Source: an uncultured Phascolarctobacterium sp. (GTDB lineage Bacteria > Bacillota > Negativicutes > Acidaminococcales > Acidaminococcaceae). From it: 64,000 bases of DNA. A program made the position numbers and the translations under genes. The notes under the pieces are model-generated. The model did not search any database. It was not told the origin of the DNA and was given only the letters and a program-made list of their open reading frames with translations. This document shows positions 9,076 to 17,260 of this stretch, piece after piece (positions within the stretch are counted from its first letter, which is position 1; each line of letters opens with the position of its first letter). The stretch lies in the NCBI GenBank assembly GCA_949295115.1, contig CASFJU010000011.1, positions 1 to 64,000 on the forward strand. Reading direction: 5' to 3'.

Positions 9076-10923
9076 GTGAACAAGGACCTGACGATAGATA
9101 TTTTAAGCAGTGTTTCCAAGCCTGCCCGCTATACGGGCGATGAGTTCGGCAGCATTGTTAAAACGCCTGAGAAAACTGAAGTCAGCATCGCGCTGGCATT
9201 CCCCGACGTGTACGAAATTGGCATGAGTTATCTGGGCTTTAAAATTTTGTACCATATTGTCAATAAACAGCAGGGGCTGGCGGCAGAGCGTGTGTGCGCG
9301 CCGTGGACCGATATGGAAGCCAAAATGCGTGAGCATGATATCCCGCTGCGCAGTCTGGAAACTGATAAAGTGCTGCGCGATTTTGATTTTGTGGGCTTTA
9401 CCTTGCAGTACGAATTATCGTACAGCAATATTTTGAACATGCTTGATTTGGGTAAAGTGCCAGTGCTGGCGGCAGAACGCGGAGAGGGCGACCCGTTTGT
9501 GGTTGTCGGCGGACCGTGCGTGTATAACCCCGAACCTTTGGCATATGTGTTCGACCTGGCCGTTATCGGCGAGGGCGAAGAAGTTTTGGTAGAACTTTTA
9601 AACGCTTACCGCGACTGGAAAAAAGCAGGCCGCCCCGGCGGACGCAGAGGCTTTTTGGAACACGCCGTTGCTATTAAAGGCATTTATGTGCCAAGCTTTT
9701 ATAATGTAGAATACAACGATGACAATACCGTAAAAGAGGTTGTGCCGGTATATGACGGCGCGCCCAAAACCATTGAAAAACGTGTTATTGCCGATTTGAA
9801 TGATGTGGACTTTCCGACAGCGCCGGTTGTGCCTTTTGGCGAAATTGTACACGACCGCATTATGCTGGAAGTGTTCCGCGGCTGCACGCGCGGCTGCCGT
9901 TTCTGCCATGCCGGTATGGTCTACCGCCCCGTGCGCGAACGCCATCCGGAAGTGTTAAAGGCACTGGCACGCCAGCTGGTGGATAACACCGGTTATAACG
10001 AAATTTCATTGGTATCGTTAAGCACGGCTGATTACACCTGCCTTGCGCCGATGATACACGATATGATTGCAGAGTTTAAGGACGAGCGCGTCAGTGTATC
10101 GCTGCCTTCACTGCGCATCGACAGCTTTTCTGTTGACCTTGCCAAAGAAGTGCAGGCAGTGCGCAAAAGCGGCCTTACCTTCGCGCCGGAAGCAGGTAGC
10201 CAGCGCATGCGCGATGTTATCAATAAAGGCGTAACCGAAGAAGATTTGATGAACGCCGTCAGCGCCGCTTTTAAATCCGGATGGAGCAGCGTGAAACTGT
10301 ACTTTATGATTGGCCTGCCCGGCGAAACCGATGAGGACGTGCTGGCTATTGCCGATTTGGCTAAAAAAGTACAGTGGAAATACCGCGAAATTACCGGCAA
10401 AGGCGGCTGCAAGGTAACGGTAAGCGCCAGCAGCTTTGTGCCCAAGCCGTATACGCCGTTTCAGTGGAGCGCGCAGGACAGCATGGACGAGCTGCGTCAC
10501 AAGCAGTACCTTTTAAAGGACGCCTTGAAGGTTAAAAACATTACTTTCCAGTATCACGACCCGGAAACCAGCATTATGGAAGCCGTTTTTGCACGCGGCG
10601 ACAGGCGTCTGGGCAAAGCGCTGTATCTTGCGTGGCAGCGCGGCGCCAAGTTTGACGGCTGGAGCGAACAGTTTGATTACGAGCGCTGGTTGCAGGCACT
10701 GGCAGACTGCGGACTTGACAAAGACTTTTACATCGCGCGTGAGCGCGGCGAAAACGAGGTTTTCCCGTGGGAGCATATCCAGCCTGCGGTATCGCGCGCG
10801 TTTTTGCGCAACGAATATAAAAAAGCACTGCGCGGCGAGCTGACGCACGATTGCCGCCGCGGCAGCTGTACCGGCTGCGGCGTTTGCCAGAAGCTGGGCG
10901 TAGAAGTTAAAGTGGAAGGTTAA
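9076..10923 (+). CDS. TIGR03960-family radical SAM protein with B12-binding-like N-terminal region
   Basis: A 615-residue radical SAM enzyme of the uncharacterised family always found with DUF2344. The N-terminal ~200 residues resemble a cobalamin-binding domain (VVVGGPCVYNPEPLAYVFDLAVIGEGE). The radical SAM core begins with the cluster motif C270-x3-C274-x2-C277 (FRGCTRGCRFC). The C-terminal tail has another Cys cluster (CRRGSCTGCGVC), perhaps a second iron-sulfur site. I chose GTG at 9076 because GAGGAGG at 9064-9070 precedes it; an upstream TTG at 9061 overlaps rodA and has no site. The substrate is unknown; a link to tRNA or ribosome modification is often suspected from neighbours. Confidence 0.88.
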   Translation: MNKDLTIDILSSVSKPARYTGDEFGSIVKTPEKTEVSIALAFPDVYEIGMSYLGFKILYHIVNKQQGLAAERVCAPWTDMEAKMREHDIPLRSLETDKVLRDFDFVGFTLQYELSYSNILNMLDLGKVPVLAAERGEGDPFVVVGGPCVYNPEPLAYVFDLAVIGEGEEVLVELLNAYRDWKKAGRPGGRRGFLEHAVAIKGIYVPSFYNVEYNDDNTVKEVVPVYDGAPKTIEKRVIADLNDVDFPTAPVVPFGEIVHDRIMLEVFRGCTRGCRFCHAGMVYRPVRERHPEVLKALARQLVDNTGYNEISLVSLSTADYTCLAPMIHDMIAEFKDERVSVSLPSLRIDSFSVDLAKEVQAVRKSGLTFAPEAGSQRMRDVINKGVTEEDLMNAVSAAFKSGWSSVKLYFMIGLPGETDEDVLAIADLAKKVQWKYREITGKGGCKVTVSASSFVPKPYTPFQWSAQDSMDELRHKQYLLKDALKVKNITFQYHDPETSIMEAVFARGDRRLGKALYLAWQRGAKFDGWSEQFDYERWLQALADCGLDKDFYIARERGENEVFPWEHIQPAVSRAFLRNEYKKALRGELTHDCRRGSCTGCGVCQKLGVEVKVEG

Positions 10924-10927
10924 CAAT

Positions 10928-11638
10928 ATGAAGCTGAGATTAAAAATAACCAAAGATAAAAGCATAAGGTTCATATCGCACCTTGAATATGTGCGTACCA
11001 TTGAACGCGCCATCCGCAGAGCCAAGCTGCCTGCCGCATACAGCGAAGGCTTTAACCCGCACTTAAAATTTTCACTGGCGTCGGCACTGGGCGTTGGCGT
11101 TGTAAGCTACGCGGAATTTTGCGAAATTGAACTGGCAGAGCCGATGATGGCGGAAGAAGCAGTGGAAAAAATGCAAAAGGCACTGCCGCGCGGCATCCGC
11201 ATTTTAGCGGCAGACGTAACGGCAACCAACGCGCCCGCGCTGATGTCGGAAGCAGGCGGCGCAGATTACCGTGTAACGCTGCCTTATGATAAGCCGGTGG
11301 ACGAAGCGGTGCAGGCGTTTAACGCGGCGGAAAGCATTGTTTACGCAAAAGCAGCGCCCAAAGCCAAAACCAAAGTTAAGGAAATTGACGTTAAGTTTTT
11401 TATACCGCATATCGAAGCGCAGCAGCAGGAAGGCGAACTGGTACTTACCTTCAGCTGCCGCATAACCCCTAACGGCAGCATGAAAGCCGTTGACTTAATT
11501 AACACCTTAAACCAGCAGTACAACTTAAACCTGCCTGCCGAAAAAGCAGACATCGAACGCCTCGACCTTTACAAATACGACCTCCGCGGCAACAAACAGC
11601 CGATGCTGGGTGAGAATATGGTTGTGGTTGGGCACTAA
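10928..11638 (+). CDS. DUF2344 (TIGR03936) protein, partner of the radical SAM enzyme
   Basis: A 236-residue cytoplasmic protein starting 4 nt after its radical SAM partner. The opening (LRLKITKDKSIRFISHLEYVRTIERAIRRAKLPAAYSEGFNPH, given here only as landmarks FISHLE and EGFNPH) is diagnostic of the DUF2344 family. In many species this domain is fused to the radical SAM protein, so the two probably act together. The function is unknown. Confidence 0.88.
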   Translation: MKLRLKITKDKSIRFISHLEYVRTIERAIRRAKLPAAYSEGFNPHLKFSLASALGVGVVSYAEFCEIELAEPMMAEEAVEKMQKALPRGIRILAADVTATNAPALMSEAGGADYRVTLPYDKPVDEAVQAFNAAESIVYAKAAPKAKTKVKEIDVKFFIPHIEAQQQEGELVLTFSCRITPNGSMKAVDLINTLNQQYNLNLPAEKADIERLDLYKYDLRGNKQPMLGENMVVVGH

Positions 11639-11660
11639 ACTAAAATAATTAAACAATCTG

Positions 11661-11689
11661 TTGACAAGGCTGCAAGTTTGTGTTATTAT
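11661..11689 (+). promoter_or_regulatory. Strong sigma-A promoter of infC-rpmI-rplT
   Basis: TTGACA (11661-11666), a 17-nt spacer and TATTAT (11684-11689). It lies just behind DUF2344 and about 135 nt before infC, leaving room for a structured leader. Confidence 0.85.
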
Positions 11690-11699
11690 ACTTGGGTAA

Positions 11700-11796
11700 C
11701 AAAGTAGAAGCCGCTCGCTTCTCACCTTGCAGCTATGCTCGACAGGGTTGGATAAGATTTAACGCGGGTGGATTTGTTCTGCCCGCTTTTTCTTTT
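11700..11796 (+). promoter_or_regulatory. infC operon leader (attenuator, L20-leader-like)
   Basis: An untranslated leader between the promoter and infC. It contains GAAGC...GCTTC (11707-11721) followed by CTCACC, and ends in a hairpin GCGGG (11764-11768) with CCCGC (11782-11786) followed by TTTTTCTTTT, which reads as an intrinsic terminator before the gene. Leaders of this operon in Firmicutes are attenuated by ribosomal protein L20; that this one works so is inference from position and the terminator. Confidence 0.65.
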
Positions 11797-11824
11797 GATT
11801 GAAATATTTTGGAGGTGACTTGTC

Positions 11825-12343
11825 ATAGCTAAAGAAAACTTGCGTATCAACGAAGAAATTCGGGCACGTGAAGTGCGCGTTATCGGCAGCGAAGGCGAAC
11901 AGCTCGGTATTATGTCCGGCCGCGACGCCCAGCAGCTTGCTTATGAAAAACATCTTGACCTGGTGGAAATTGCACCTACTGCCAAACCGCCTGTGTGCCG
12001 GATTATGGATTACGGCAAGTATCGTTACGAGCAGCAGAAACGCGAAAAAGAGTCTCGTAAGAAACAGAAAACTTTTGACATTAAGGAAGTTAAGCTGCGT
12101 CCCGGCATTGAGGAACATGACTTTAATGTTAAGTTCAAAAATGCCGTGCGTTTCTTAGAAGATGGCGACAAAGTAAAAGTTACCATTATGTTCCGCGGCC
12201 GCGAGCTTTCGCACCCGGAACTGGGCGAGGTACTTTTGAACAAAATGGCTGAACAGCTTAAAGATACGGCCGTTGTTGAAAGACAGCCCAAACTTGAAGG
12301 CAAAAACATGATTATGATAGTTGCGCCGAAACCGAGTAAATAA
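11825..12343 (+). CDS. infC: Translation initiation factor IF-3, starting at AUA
   Basis: IF-3 binds the 30S subunit and polices start-codon choice. Residues from LRINEEIRAREVRVI to the C-terminal RPKLEGKNMIMIVAPK segment are typical. No ATG, GTG or TTG suits the ribosome site GGAGGTGA (11811-11818). The well-spaced in-frame codon is ATA at 11825, giving (M)AKENLRINEE, the normal IF-3 N-terminus, 172 residues. A TTG at 11840 would delete conserved residues and is 21 nt from the site. Rare AUU-type starts in infC allow IF-3 to repress its own synthesis; the AUA here probably does likewise. Confidence 0.93.
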   Translation: MAKENLRINEEIRAREVRVIGSEGEQLGIMSGRDAQQLAYEKHLDLVEIAPTAKPPVCRIMDYGKYRYEQQKREKESRKKQKTFDIKEVKLRPGIEEHDFNVKFKNAVRFLEDGDKVKVTIMFRGRELSHPELGEVLLNKMAEQLKDTAVVERQPKLEGKNMIMIVAPKPSK

Positions 12344-12357
12344 GGAGGATTTTTTAA

Positions 12358-12558
12358 ATGAAATTGAAAATGAAAACCCGCAGAGCTGCTGCAAAACGTT
12401 TCAAAAAAACCGCTTCCGGTGAATTTAAACGTGCTAAAGGCTATAAGAGCCATATCCTCGAGAAAAAAGCTCCTGCCCGCAAGAGAAATCTGCGTAAAGC
12501 TACTTTAGTGCATAAAACTGACCATGAACGCGTAGTTAAAATGCTGCCGTACGCATAA
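12358..12558 (+). CDS. rpmI: 50S ribosomal protein L35
   Basis: A 66-residue very basic ribosomal protein; [17 protein letters not shown] is the L35 signature and the C-terminus VKMLPYA is standard. AAGGAGG lies 8-9 nt before the ATG. It sits between infC and rplT as in nearly all bacteria. The first residues read KLK rather than the usual PK. Confidence 0.97.
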   Translation: MKLKMKTRRAAAKRFKKTASGEFKRAKGYKSHILEKKAPARKRNLRKATLVHKTDHERVVKMLPYA

Positions 12559-12586
12559 TTGAGGGACTTAAGGGAGGAAATTACCA

Positions 12587-12940
12587 ATGGCAAGAATTAA
12601 AGTTGGTGTAACTGCACACCGCCGTCATAAACACATTTTAAAACTGGCTAAAGGCTATCGCGGAGCTAAACATTTACAGTTCAAAAAAGCTAACGAAACT
12701 GTAATGAAAGCTTTGAGCTATGCACGCCGCGACCGCCGCGCTAAAAAACGTGAATTCCGCCGTCTGTGGATTGCACGTATTAACGCTGCAACCCGCGCTA
12801 ACGGCATGAGCTACAGCCGCTTCATCTGCGGCCTTACCAAAGCAGGCATTCAGCTTGACCGTAAGGTTCTGGCAGATATGGCTATTTTCGACGCAGCTGC
12901 ATTTGCAAAACTGGTTGAAACCGCTAAAGCTGCTCTGTAA
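12587..12940 (+). CDS. rplT: 50S ribosomal protein L20
   Basis: A 117-residue basic protein binding 23S rRNA early in 50S assembly. [19 protein letters not shown] at the N-terminus and the [20 protein letters not shown] block are diagnostic. In Firmicutes L20 is also the repressor of this operon through the leader. Its last gene position is confirmed by a terminator 16 nt downstream. Confidence 0.97.
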   Translation: MARIKVGVTAHRRHKHILKLAKGYRGAKHLQFKKANETVMKALSYARRDRRAKKREFRRLWIARINAATRANGMSYSRFICGLTKAGIQLDRKVLADMAIFDAAAFAKLVETAKAAL

Positions 12941-12955
12941 TTTTGCTTTAACAGG

Positions 12956-12986
12956 GACCGACGTTGTAAAAACGCCGGTCTTTTTT
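12956..12986 (+). terminator. Terminator of infC-rpmI-rplT
   Basis: Stem GACCG-CG with CG-CGGTC around a small interior mismatch, followed by TTTTTT. Confidence 0.85.
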
Positions 12987-13001
12987 ATTTTATGCAAAAA
13001 T

Positions 13002-13029
13002 TTGCAAAAATTTCATAATCTGTTATAAT
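13002..13029 (+). promoter_or_regulatory. Promoter of ktrB-ktrA
   Basis: TTGCAA (13002-13007), 16-nt spacer, TATAAT (13024-13029). It lies about 50 nt before ktrB and right after the rplT terminator. Confidence 0.6.
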
Positions 13030-13078
13030 CTTTTGTAGCAAAGTTAATAAAAAATTGCTTTTGATGGGGTGAGAATCC

Positions 13079-14455
13079 TTGGGTAAGGAAAATAAGTTTT
13101 TGCGCTGGCTGGGCGAGGTGTTTAACGGCACGCAGCTGGTGGCGCTGAGCTTTATGCTGGTGATATTGGCGGGCGCGTTTTTGTTTATGCTGCCGATATC
13201 AACGCAGAACGGCGAAGGGCTGACGTTTCTGGACGCTATGTTCACGGCGACGTCGGCAACCTGCGTAACGGGCCTGACGGTTATCGACGTCGGCAACCAG
13301 CTGACATGGTTCGGCAAGATGGTGCTGATTGTGCTGATACAAATCGGCGGCCTCGGCATCATGACGATGACGACGGTGGTAATGGTTATCGCCGGGCGCA
13401 AGGTAAGCCTGCGCGAGCGCCTGTTATTGCAGGAATCAATGAGCCAGACGGAAATATCCGGCGTGGTGCGCATTGCCATTAACATTATTAAATACACCGT
13501 GTGTATCGAATTTGTTTTCGGCACGATTCTGGCGCTGCATTTTGCGCTTGTGAAGGACATGGGCTGGCTGGGCGTTATGTACGGCTACTGGCATTCGGTA
13601 TCGGCCTTTTGTAACGCGGGCTTTGACCTGATGGGCGATTACAAGAGCCTTATTGATTATTCCGGCGACGTGGTTGTCAATTTAAGCATTGCGCTGTTGA
13701 TTACGCTCGGCGGTTTGGGTTTTATGGTGCTGGAGGACATTAAGCGCGCCATTAAAAAGAAAGACCTGTCGTGGACAAAATTTGCGTTGCACACCAAAAT
13801 CGTACTGGTCAGCAGCGTTGCGCTGAACGTCATCGGCACGGTGCTGTTGTGGCTGTTTGAAAGCGACAACCCTTATACCATGGGCAATATGTCAATGTTC
13901 GACAGTTGGATGGCGGCGTTCTTCCAGGCGGTGTCCGCACGTACTGCCGGTTTTAACACGGTTGATTTAATGCATCTGCATGACAGCAGTTTGTTCATCC
14001 TTATTATCTGGATGTTCATCGGCGCGGGCAGCGGTTCTACCGGCGGCGGTATCAAAACTACTACCTTTGTTGTTCTGATGGCTTCGCTGTGGTACATGCT
14101 TAAAGGTCAGCGCGACGTGGTAATGTTCGGCAGGCGCATTGATGAAAAGATTGTCGATAAAAGCTTCGTCATCACCGTTTTATGTATGTTGTGGGTAATT
14201 TTTGCAACCATGGCGCTGCTCGTCATCAACCACGAAAATTATCCGTTTGTAGATATTTTGTTTGAAGTTGTATCCGGTTTCGGTACGGTAGGTCTGGGCA
14301 TCGGCATTACGCCGGACTGGGCGCCGTTTGGCAAATGGATTTTGATTTTGACCATGTATATTGGCCGTATCGGCATTTTGACCTTTATTTTAAGCTTTTT
14401 AAGCACAGGCAACAACAAAATCAGGTTCCCGTCGGAACATATCAACATAGGTTAA
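13079..14455 (+). CDS. ktrB: Ktr/Trk-type potassium uptake channel subunit
   Basis: The ion-conducting subunit of a KtrAB potassium uptake system (SKT superfamily), 458 residues. The four pore loops with selectivity-filter glycines are visible: TSATCVTGLTV, SAFCNAGFDLMG, SARTAGFNTV and SGFGTVGLG. A Gly/Ser-rich gate segment (GAGSGSTGGGIKT) interrupts the third repeat's helix. The start is TTG at 13079, 6 nt after GGGGTGA; no better start exists. ktrA follows after 13 nt. Confidence 0.93.
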   Translation: MGKENKFLRWLGEVFNGTQLVALSFMLVILAGAFLFMLPISTQNGEGLTFLDAMFTATSATCVTGLTVIDVGNQLTWFGKMVLIVLIQIGGLGIMTMTTVVMVIAGRKVSLRERLLLQESMSQTEISGVVRIAINIIKYTVCIEFVFGTILALHFALVKDMGWLGVMYGYWHSVSAFCNAGFDLMGDYKSLIDYSGDVVVNLSIALLITLGGLGFMVLEDIKRAIKKKDLSWTKFALHTKIVLVSSVALNVIGTVLLWLFESDNPYTMGNMSMFDSWMAAFFQAVSARTAGFNTVDLMHLHDSSLFILIIWMFIGAGSGSTGGGIKTTTFVVLMASLWYMLKGQRDVVMFGRRIDEKIVDKSFVITVLCMLWVIFATMALLVINHENYPFVDILFEVVSGFGTVGLGIGITPDWAPFGKWILILTMYIGRIGILTFILSFLSTGNNKIRFPSEHINIG

Positions 14456-14468
14456 TGGGGTGTAAACA

Positions 14469-15134
14469 ATGGCAAAAAACAATAAACAAAAACAATTTGC
14501 GGTGCTCGGTTTGGGGCGCTTCGGCACCAGCGTGGCGCTGACTTTGCACGAGCTTGGCTATCAGGTGCTGGGCGTTGACAGCGACGAGGAAATCGTACAG
14601 GATTTATCGCACGACCTGACCCATGTTGTAAGCGCGGACGCTGCTGATGAGAACACGCTGCGCAGTCTGGGCATTAACAATTACGAAGTAGTTATCGTCG
14701 GAATCGGCGCGCTGGAGGACAACCTTCTGACGACGCTGAACTTGAAGGAAATGGGCGTGCCGTTTGTTGCTGTTAAGGCTACCAGTGCCGTACACGGCAA
14801 AATGCTGGAGAAAATCGGCGCGGACAAAATCATTTACCCGGAACGCGATATGGGCAAGCGCGTGGCGCACAACCTGATTTCCAGCAGCATTGTGGACTAT
14901 ATTGAAATGAGCAACAACATCAGCCTGATGAGCACCAATATCCCGCCGACGCTGGTGGGCAAAAACCTCATCGAATCCGAACTGCGTAACCGCTACAATG
15001 TTAACGTCGTTGCTATTAAGCACGACGGCGTAACCTACATCAACCCGAAACCGACGCAGGTTTTGCAGGAAGGCGACGAGATGATTGTTATCGGCGAGCA
15101 CGAAAACGTTAAAGCCTTAGAGGAAATTGTTTAA
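14469..15134 (+). CDS. ktrA: KtrA/TrkA-type potassium channel regulatory subunit (RCK)
   Basis: A cytoplasmic RCK gating ring subunit, 221 residues. The N-terminal Rossmann domain has GLGRFGTSVA and ends its second strand in Asp (VDSDEE), binding ATP/ADP or NAD(H). An RCK_C (TrkA-C) domain fills the last ~75 residues (LVGKNLIESELRNRYNVNVVAI). Single-unit length points to KtrA rather than the doubled TrkA. The stop overlaps the next start by one base. Confidence 0.93.
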   Translation: MAKNNKQKQFAVLGLGRFGTSVALTLHELGYQVLGVDSDEEIVQDLSHDLTHVVSADAADENTLRSLGINNYEVVIVGIGALEDNLLTTLNLKEMGVPFVAVKATSAVHGKMLEKIGADKIIYPERDMGKRVAHNLISSSIVDYIEMSNNISLMSTNIPPTLVGKNLIESELRNRYNVNVVAIKHDGVTYINPKPTQVLQEGDEMIVIGEHENVKALEEIV

Positions 15135-15919
15135 TGAAAGAAATTGCAAGCCTGAACAACGCTGTTGTAAAGGCTGTAAGTGAGTTGAAACAGAAAAAAT
15201 ACCGTGAGCGCGAAAACTGCTTTGTGGTGGAAGGCTTGCGCGCGGCGGAAGAAGCAGTAAGCTATGCTAAAGTGCGTAAAATCTTCGCTGTGGCGGATAA
15301 AAACAACGCGCGCCTGCAAAAGCTTTTGGCTGATGCGGAAGCCAAGGGCATTGAGCTTTACAGCGTGACGGAAGCCGTTATGAAAAAGATGAGCGACACC
15401 GAAGCACCGCAGGGCGTTCTGGCGGTGTGCGAAAAGCCGCAGGGCGTAAATATCAGCGGCGGCGACGTACTGGTGTTGGACCGTGTGGCAGACCCCGGCA
15501 ACGTGGGCACCTTAATCCGCACGGCGGAGGCTGCCGGTATGGCTGGCGTTATTTTGCTGGCGGGCTGTGCCGATGCTTATGCGCCCAAAACTGTGCGCTC
15601 CACCATGGGTTCTCTGCTTCGCGTGCCGGTGCTGGCAGATGTGCCGGAAGCTGATTTTATTGCCTGGGCTAAACAAAACGGCTATGAAATTATGGTAACC
15701 TGCCTTGACGGCGCGCGGGATTTGTATCAAACAGCTTTTGCGCCGCGCACGGCGATAGTAGTCGGCAGCGAGGCTTACGGAGCGAGCGAAGGCCTGAAGG
15801 CAGCCGCAGCAAAGCGTGTGTTCATCCCAATGCAGGGAAAGGCGGAATCGCTTAACGCGGCGATGGCTGGCGGCATAGTAATGTTTGAAGCGCTGCGCCG
15901 CCGTCTTGCAACAAAGTAA
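15134..15919 (+). CDS. TrmH/SpoU-family RNA 2'-O-methyltransferase
   Basis: A SPOUT-class methyltransferase, 261 residues. An N-terminal L30e-like substrate-binding domain (residues 1-100) is followed by the knotted SAM domain with the family motifs: LDRVADPGNVGTLIRTAEAAG (motif 1), VVGSEAYG (motif 2) and IPMQGKAESLNAAMAGGI (motif 3). The exact RNA target is not readable; rRNA is likely (RlmB/TsnR-like group). The ATG overlaps the ktrA stop (TAATG). Confidence 0.9.
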   Translation: MKEIASLNNAVVKAVSELKQKKYRERENCFVVEGLRAAEEAVSYAKVRKIFAVADKNNARLQKLLADAEAKGIELYSVTEAVMKKMSDTEAPQGVLAVCEKPQGVNISGGDVLVLDRVADPGNVGTLIRTAEAAGMAGVILLAGCADAYAPKTVRSTMGSLLRVPVLADVPEADFIAWAKQNGYEIMVTCLDGARDLYQTAFAPRTAIVVGSEAYGASEGLKAAAAKRVFIPMQGKAESLNAAMAGGIVMFEALRRRLATK

Positions 15920-15934
15920 GCGCTGTGGTATAAT
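15906..15934 (+). promoter_or_regulatory. Promoter of pheS-pheT
   Basis: TTGCAA (15906-15911), 17-nt spacer, TATAAT (15929-15934). The -35 lies inside the end of the methyltransferase gene and the -10 just past its stop. Confidence 0.75.
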
Positions 15935-15959
15935 AATAAGCGTCAATTTTAAACAACTT

Positions 15960-16180
15960 TTGCTATGAAAAAGAGAGTAGGCAGCGCCTGCGACTTAGAG
16001 AGCAGGGCCACGGCTGAAAGCCCCGTGATACAGGTTTTGCCGAAGTTCACTTTGGAGCATCCGTTTTGAAATTAAGTAGGGACGGCGTTTGCCGCGTTAA
16101 GGCGTTATGAGGTACAAAACAGGGTGGTACCGCGGAAGACATTGCAGCTTTCGCCCCTTTGAGGGGGCGGAGGCTTTTTT
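15960..16180 (+). promoter_or_regulatory. T-box riboswitch, phenylalanine specifier
   Basis: A tRNA-sensing leader of about 220 nt filling the gap before pheS. The conserved T-box AGGGTGGTACCGCGG is at 16121-16135. The most likely specifier codon is TTC (Phe) at 16046-16048, followed by A as usual. A terminator with a 12-bp stem including two G-U pairs (16146-16175) and a T-run follows; uncharged tRNA-Phe would favour the antiterminator and pheST expression. Confidence 0.92.
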
Positions 16181-16223
16181 ATTTACCGCCTGCCCCTGAT
16201 ACTGAATTTTTGGGAGGTTAAGT

Positions 16224-17249
16224 ATGAAAGAAGAACTGCAAGCACTTAAAGAGCAGGCGCTGGCAGAACTGGCAACAGTGGCAAGCGTGGACGCGCTGAA
16301 AGATTTGCGCGTTAAGTACCTTGGCAAAAAAGGGCAGATGACGGACATTCTGCGCGGCATGGGAAGCCTGCCGGCGGAAGAAAGGCCGAAAGTAGGCCAG
16401 ATGGTGAACGAAGTTAAAAAGGTTCTGGAAGAAGCTATTGCCGCCAAAACCGAAGTGCTGGAGGCCGAAGCATTAAAGCAGCGCCTTGCCGGTGAAAAAG
16501 TTGATATTACCCTGCCGGGACGCAAACCGCAGTGCGGTCATCTGCATCCCATTACGCTGACGATGCGCGAAATTAAAAAGATTTTTATGCGCATGGGCTT
16601 TGAAGTAATGGAAGGGCCGGAAATTGAAAGCGATTACTACAATTTTGAAGCGTTGAACCTGCCGAAAGACCATCCGGCAAGGGATATGCAGGACACCTTT
16701 TATATTACCGAAGATATTTTGCTGCGCACGCAGACTTCGCCGATGCAGGCGCGTAAAATGCAGGCCAGCGTGCCGGATTCCCCTATCCGCATGATTTCGC
16801 CGGGCACTGTTTACCGCAACGACTACGACGCTACCCATTCGCCGATGTTCCATCAGGTGGAAGGCCTTGTGCTTGGCAAGGATATCAGCCTGGCTGATTT
16901 AAAAGGCACTCTGGAAACCTTCTGCAAGGAAATGTTTGGCAGCAGCGTCAGCATCCGCCTGCGCCCGAGCTACTTCCCGTTTACGGAGCCGAGTGCCGAG
17001 GTTGATATTTCCTGCGTTATCTGCGGCGGCAAGGGCTGCCGTGTTTGCAAAAACAGCGGTTGGCTGGAGATTTTGGGCAGCGGCATGGTACACCCCAACG
17101 TATTGCGCATGAGCGGTTACGACCCTGAAAAAACCAGCGGTTATGCGTTCGGCATGGGTGTAGAACGCATTGCGATGCTGAAATACGGCATCGACGATTT
17201 GCGCCTGTTCTTTGAAAATGACCTGCGGTTCATCCGCCAGTTTAAATAA
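16224..17249 (+). CDS. pheS: Phenylalanyl-tRNA synthetase alpha subunit
   Basis: Catalytic subunit of the alpha2-beta2 enzyme, 341 residues. An N-terminal coiled coil for tRNA (about 1-90) is followed by class II motifs: [11 protein letters not shown] (motif 2) and the C-terminal [20 protein letters not shown] (motif 3; here [11 protein letters not shown]). GGGAGG precedes the ATG. The gene is intact, unlike pheT behind it. Confidence 0.97.
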   Translation: MKEELQALKEQALAELATVASVDALKDLRVKYLGKKGQMTDILRGMGSLPAEERPKVGQMVNEVKKVLEEAIAAKTEVLEAEALKQRLAGEKVDITLPGRKPQCGHLHPITLTMREIKKIFMRMGFEVMEGPEIESDYYNFEALNLPKDHPARDMQDTFYITEDILLRTQTSPMQARKMQASVPDSPIRMISPGTVYRNDYDATHSPMFHQVEGLVLGKDISLADLKGTLETFCKEMFGSSVSIRLRPSYFPFTEPSAEVDISCVICGGKGCRVCKNSGWLEILGSGMVHPNVLRMSGYDPEKTSGYAFGMGVERIAMLKYGIDDLRLFFENDLRFIRQFK

Positions 17250-17260
17250 GGAGGGATACC

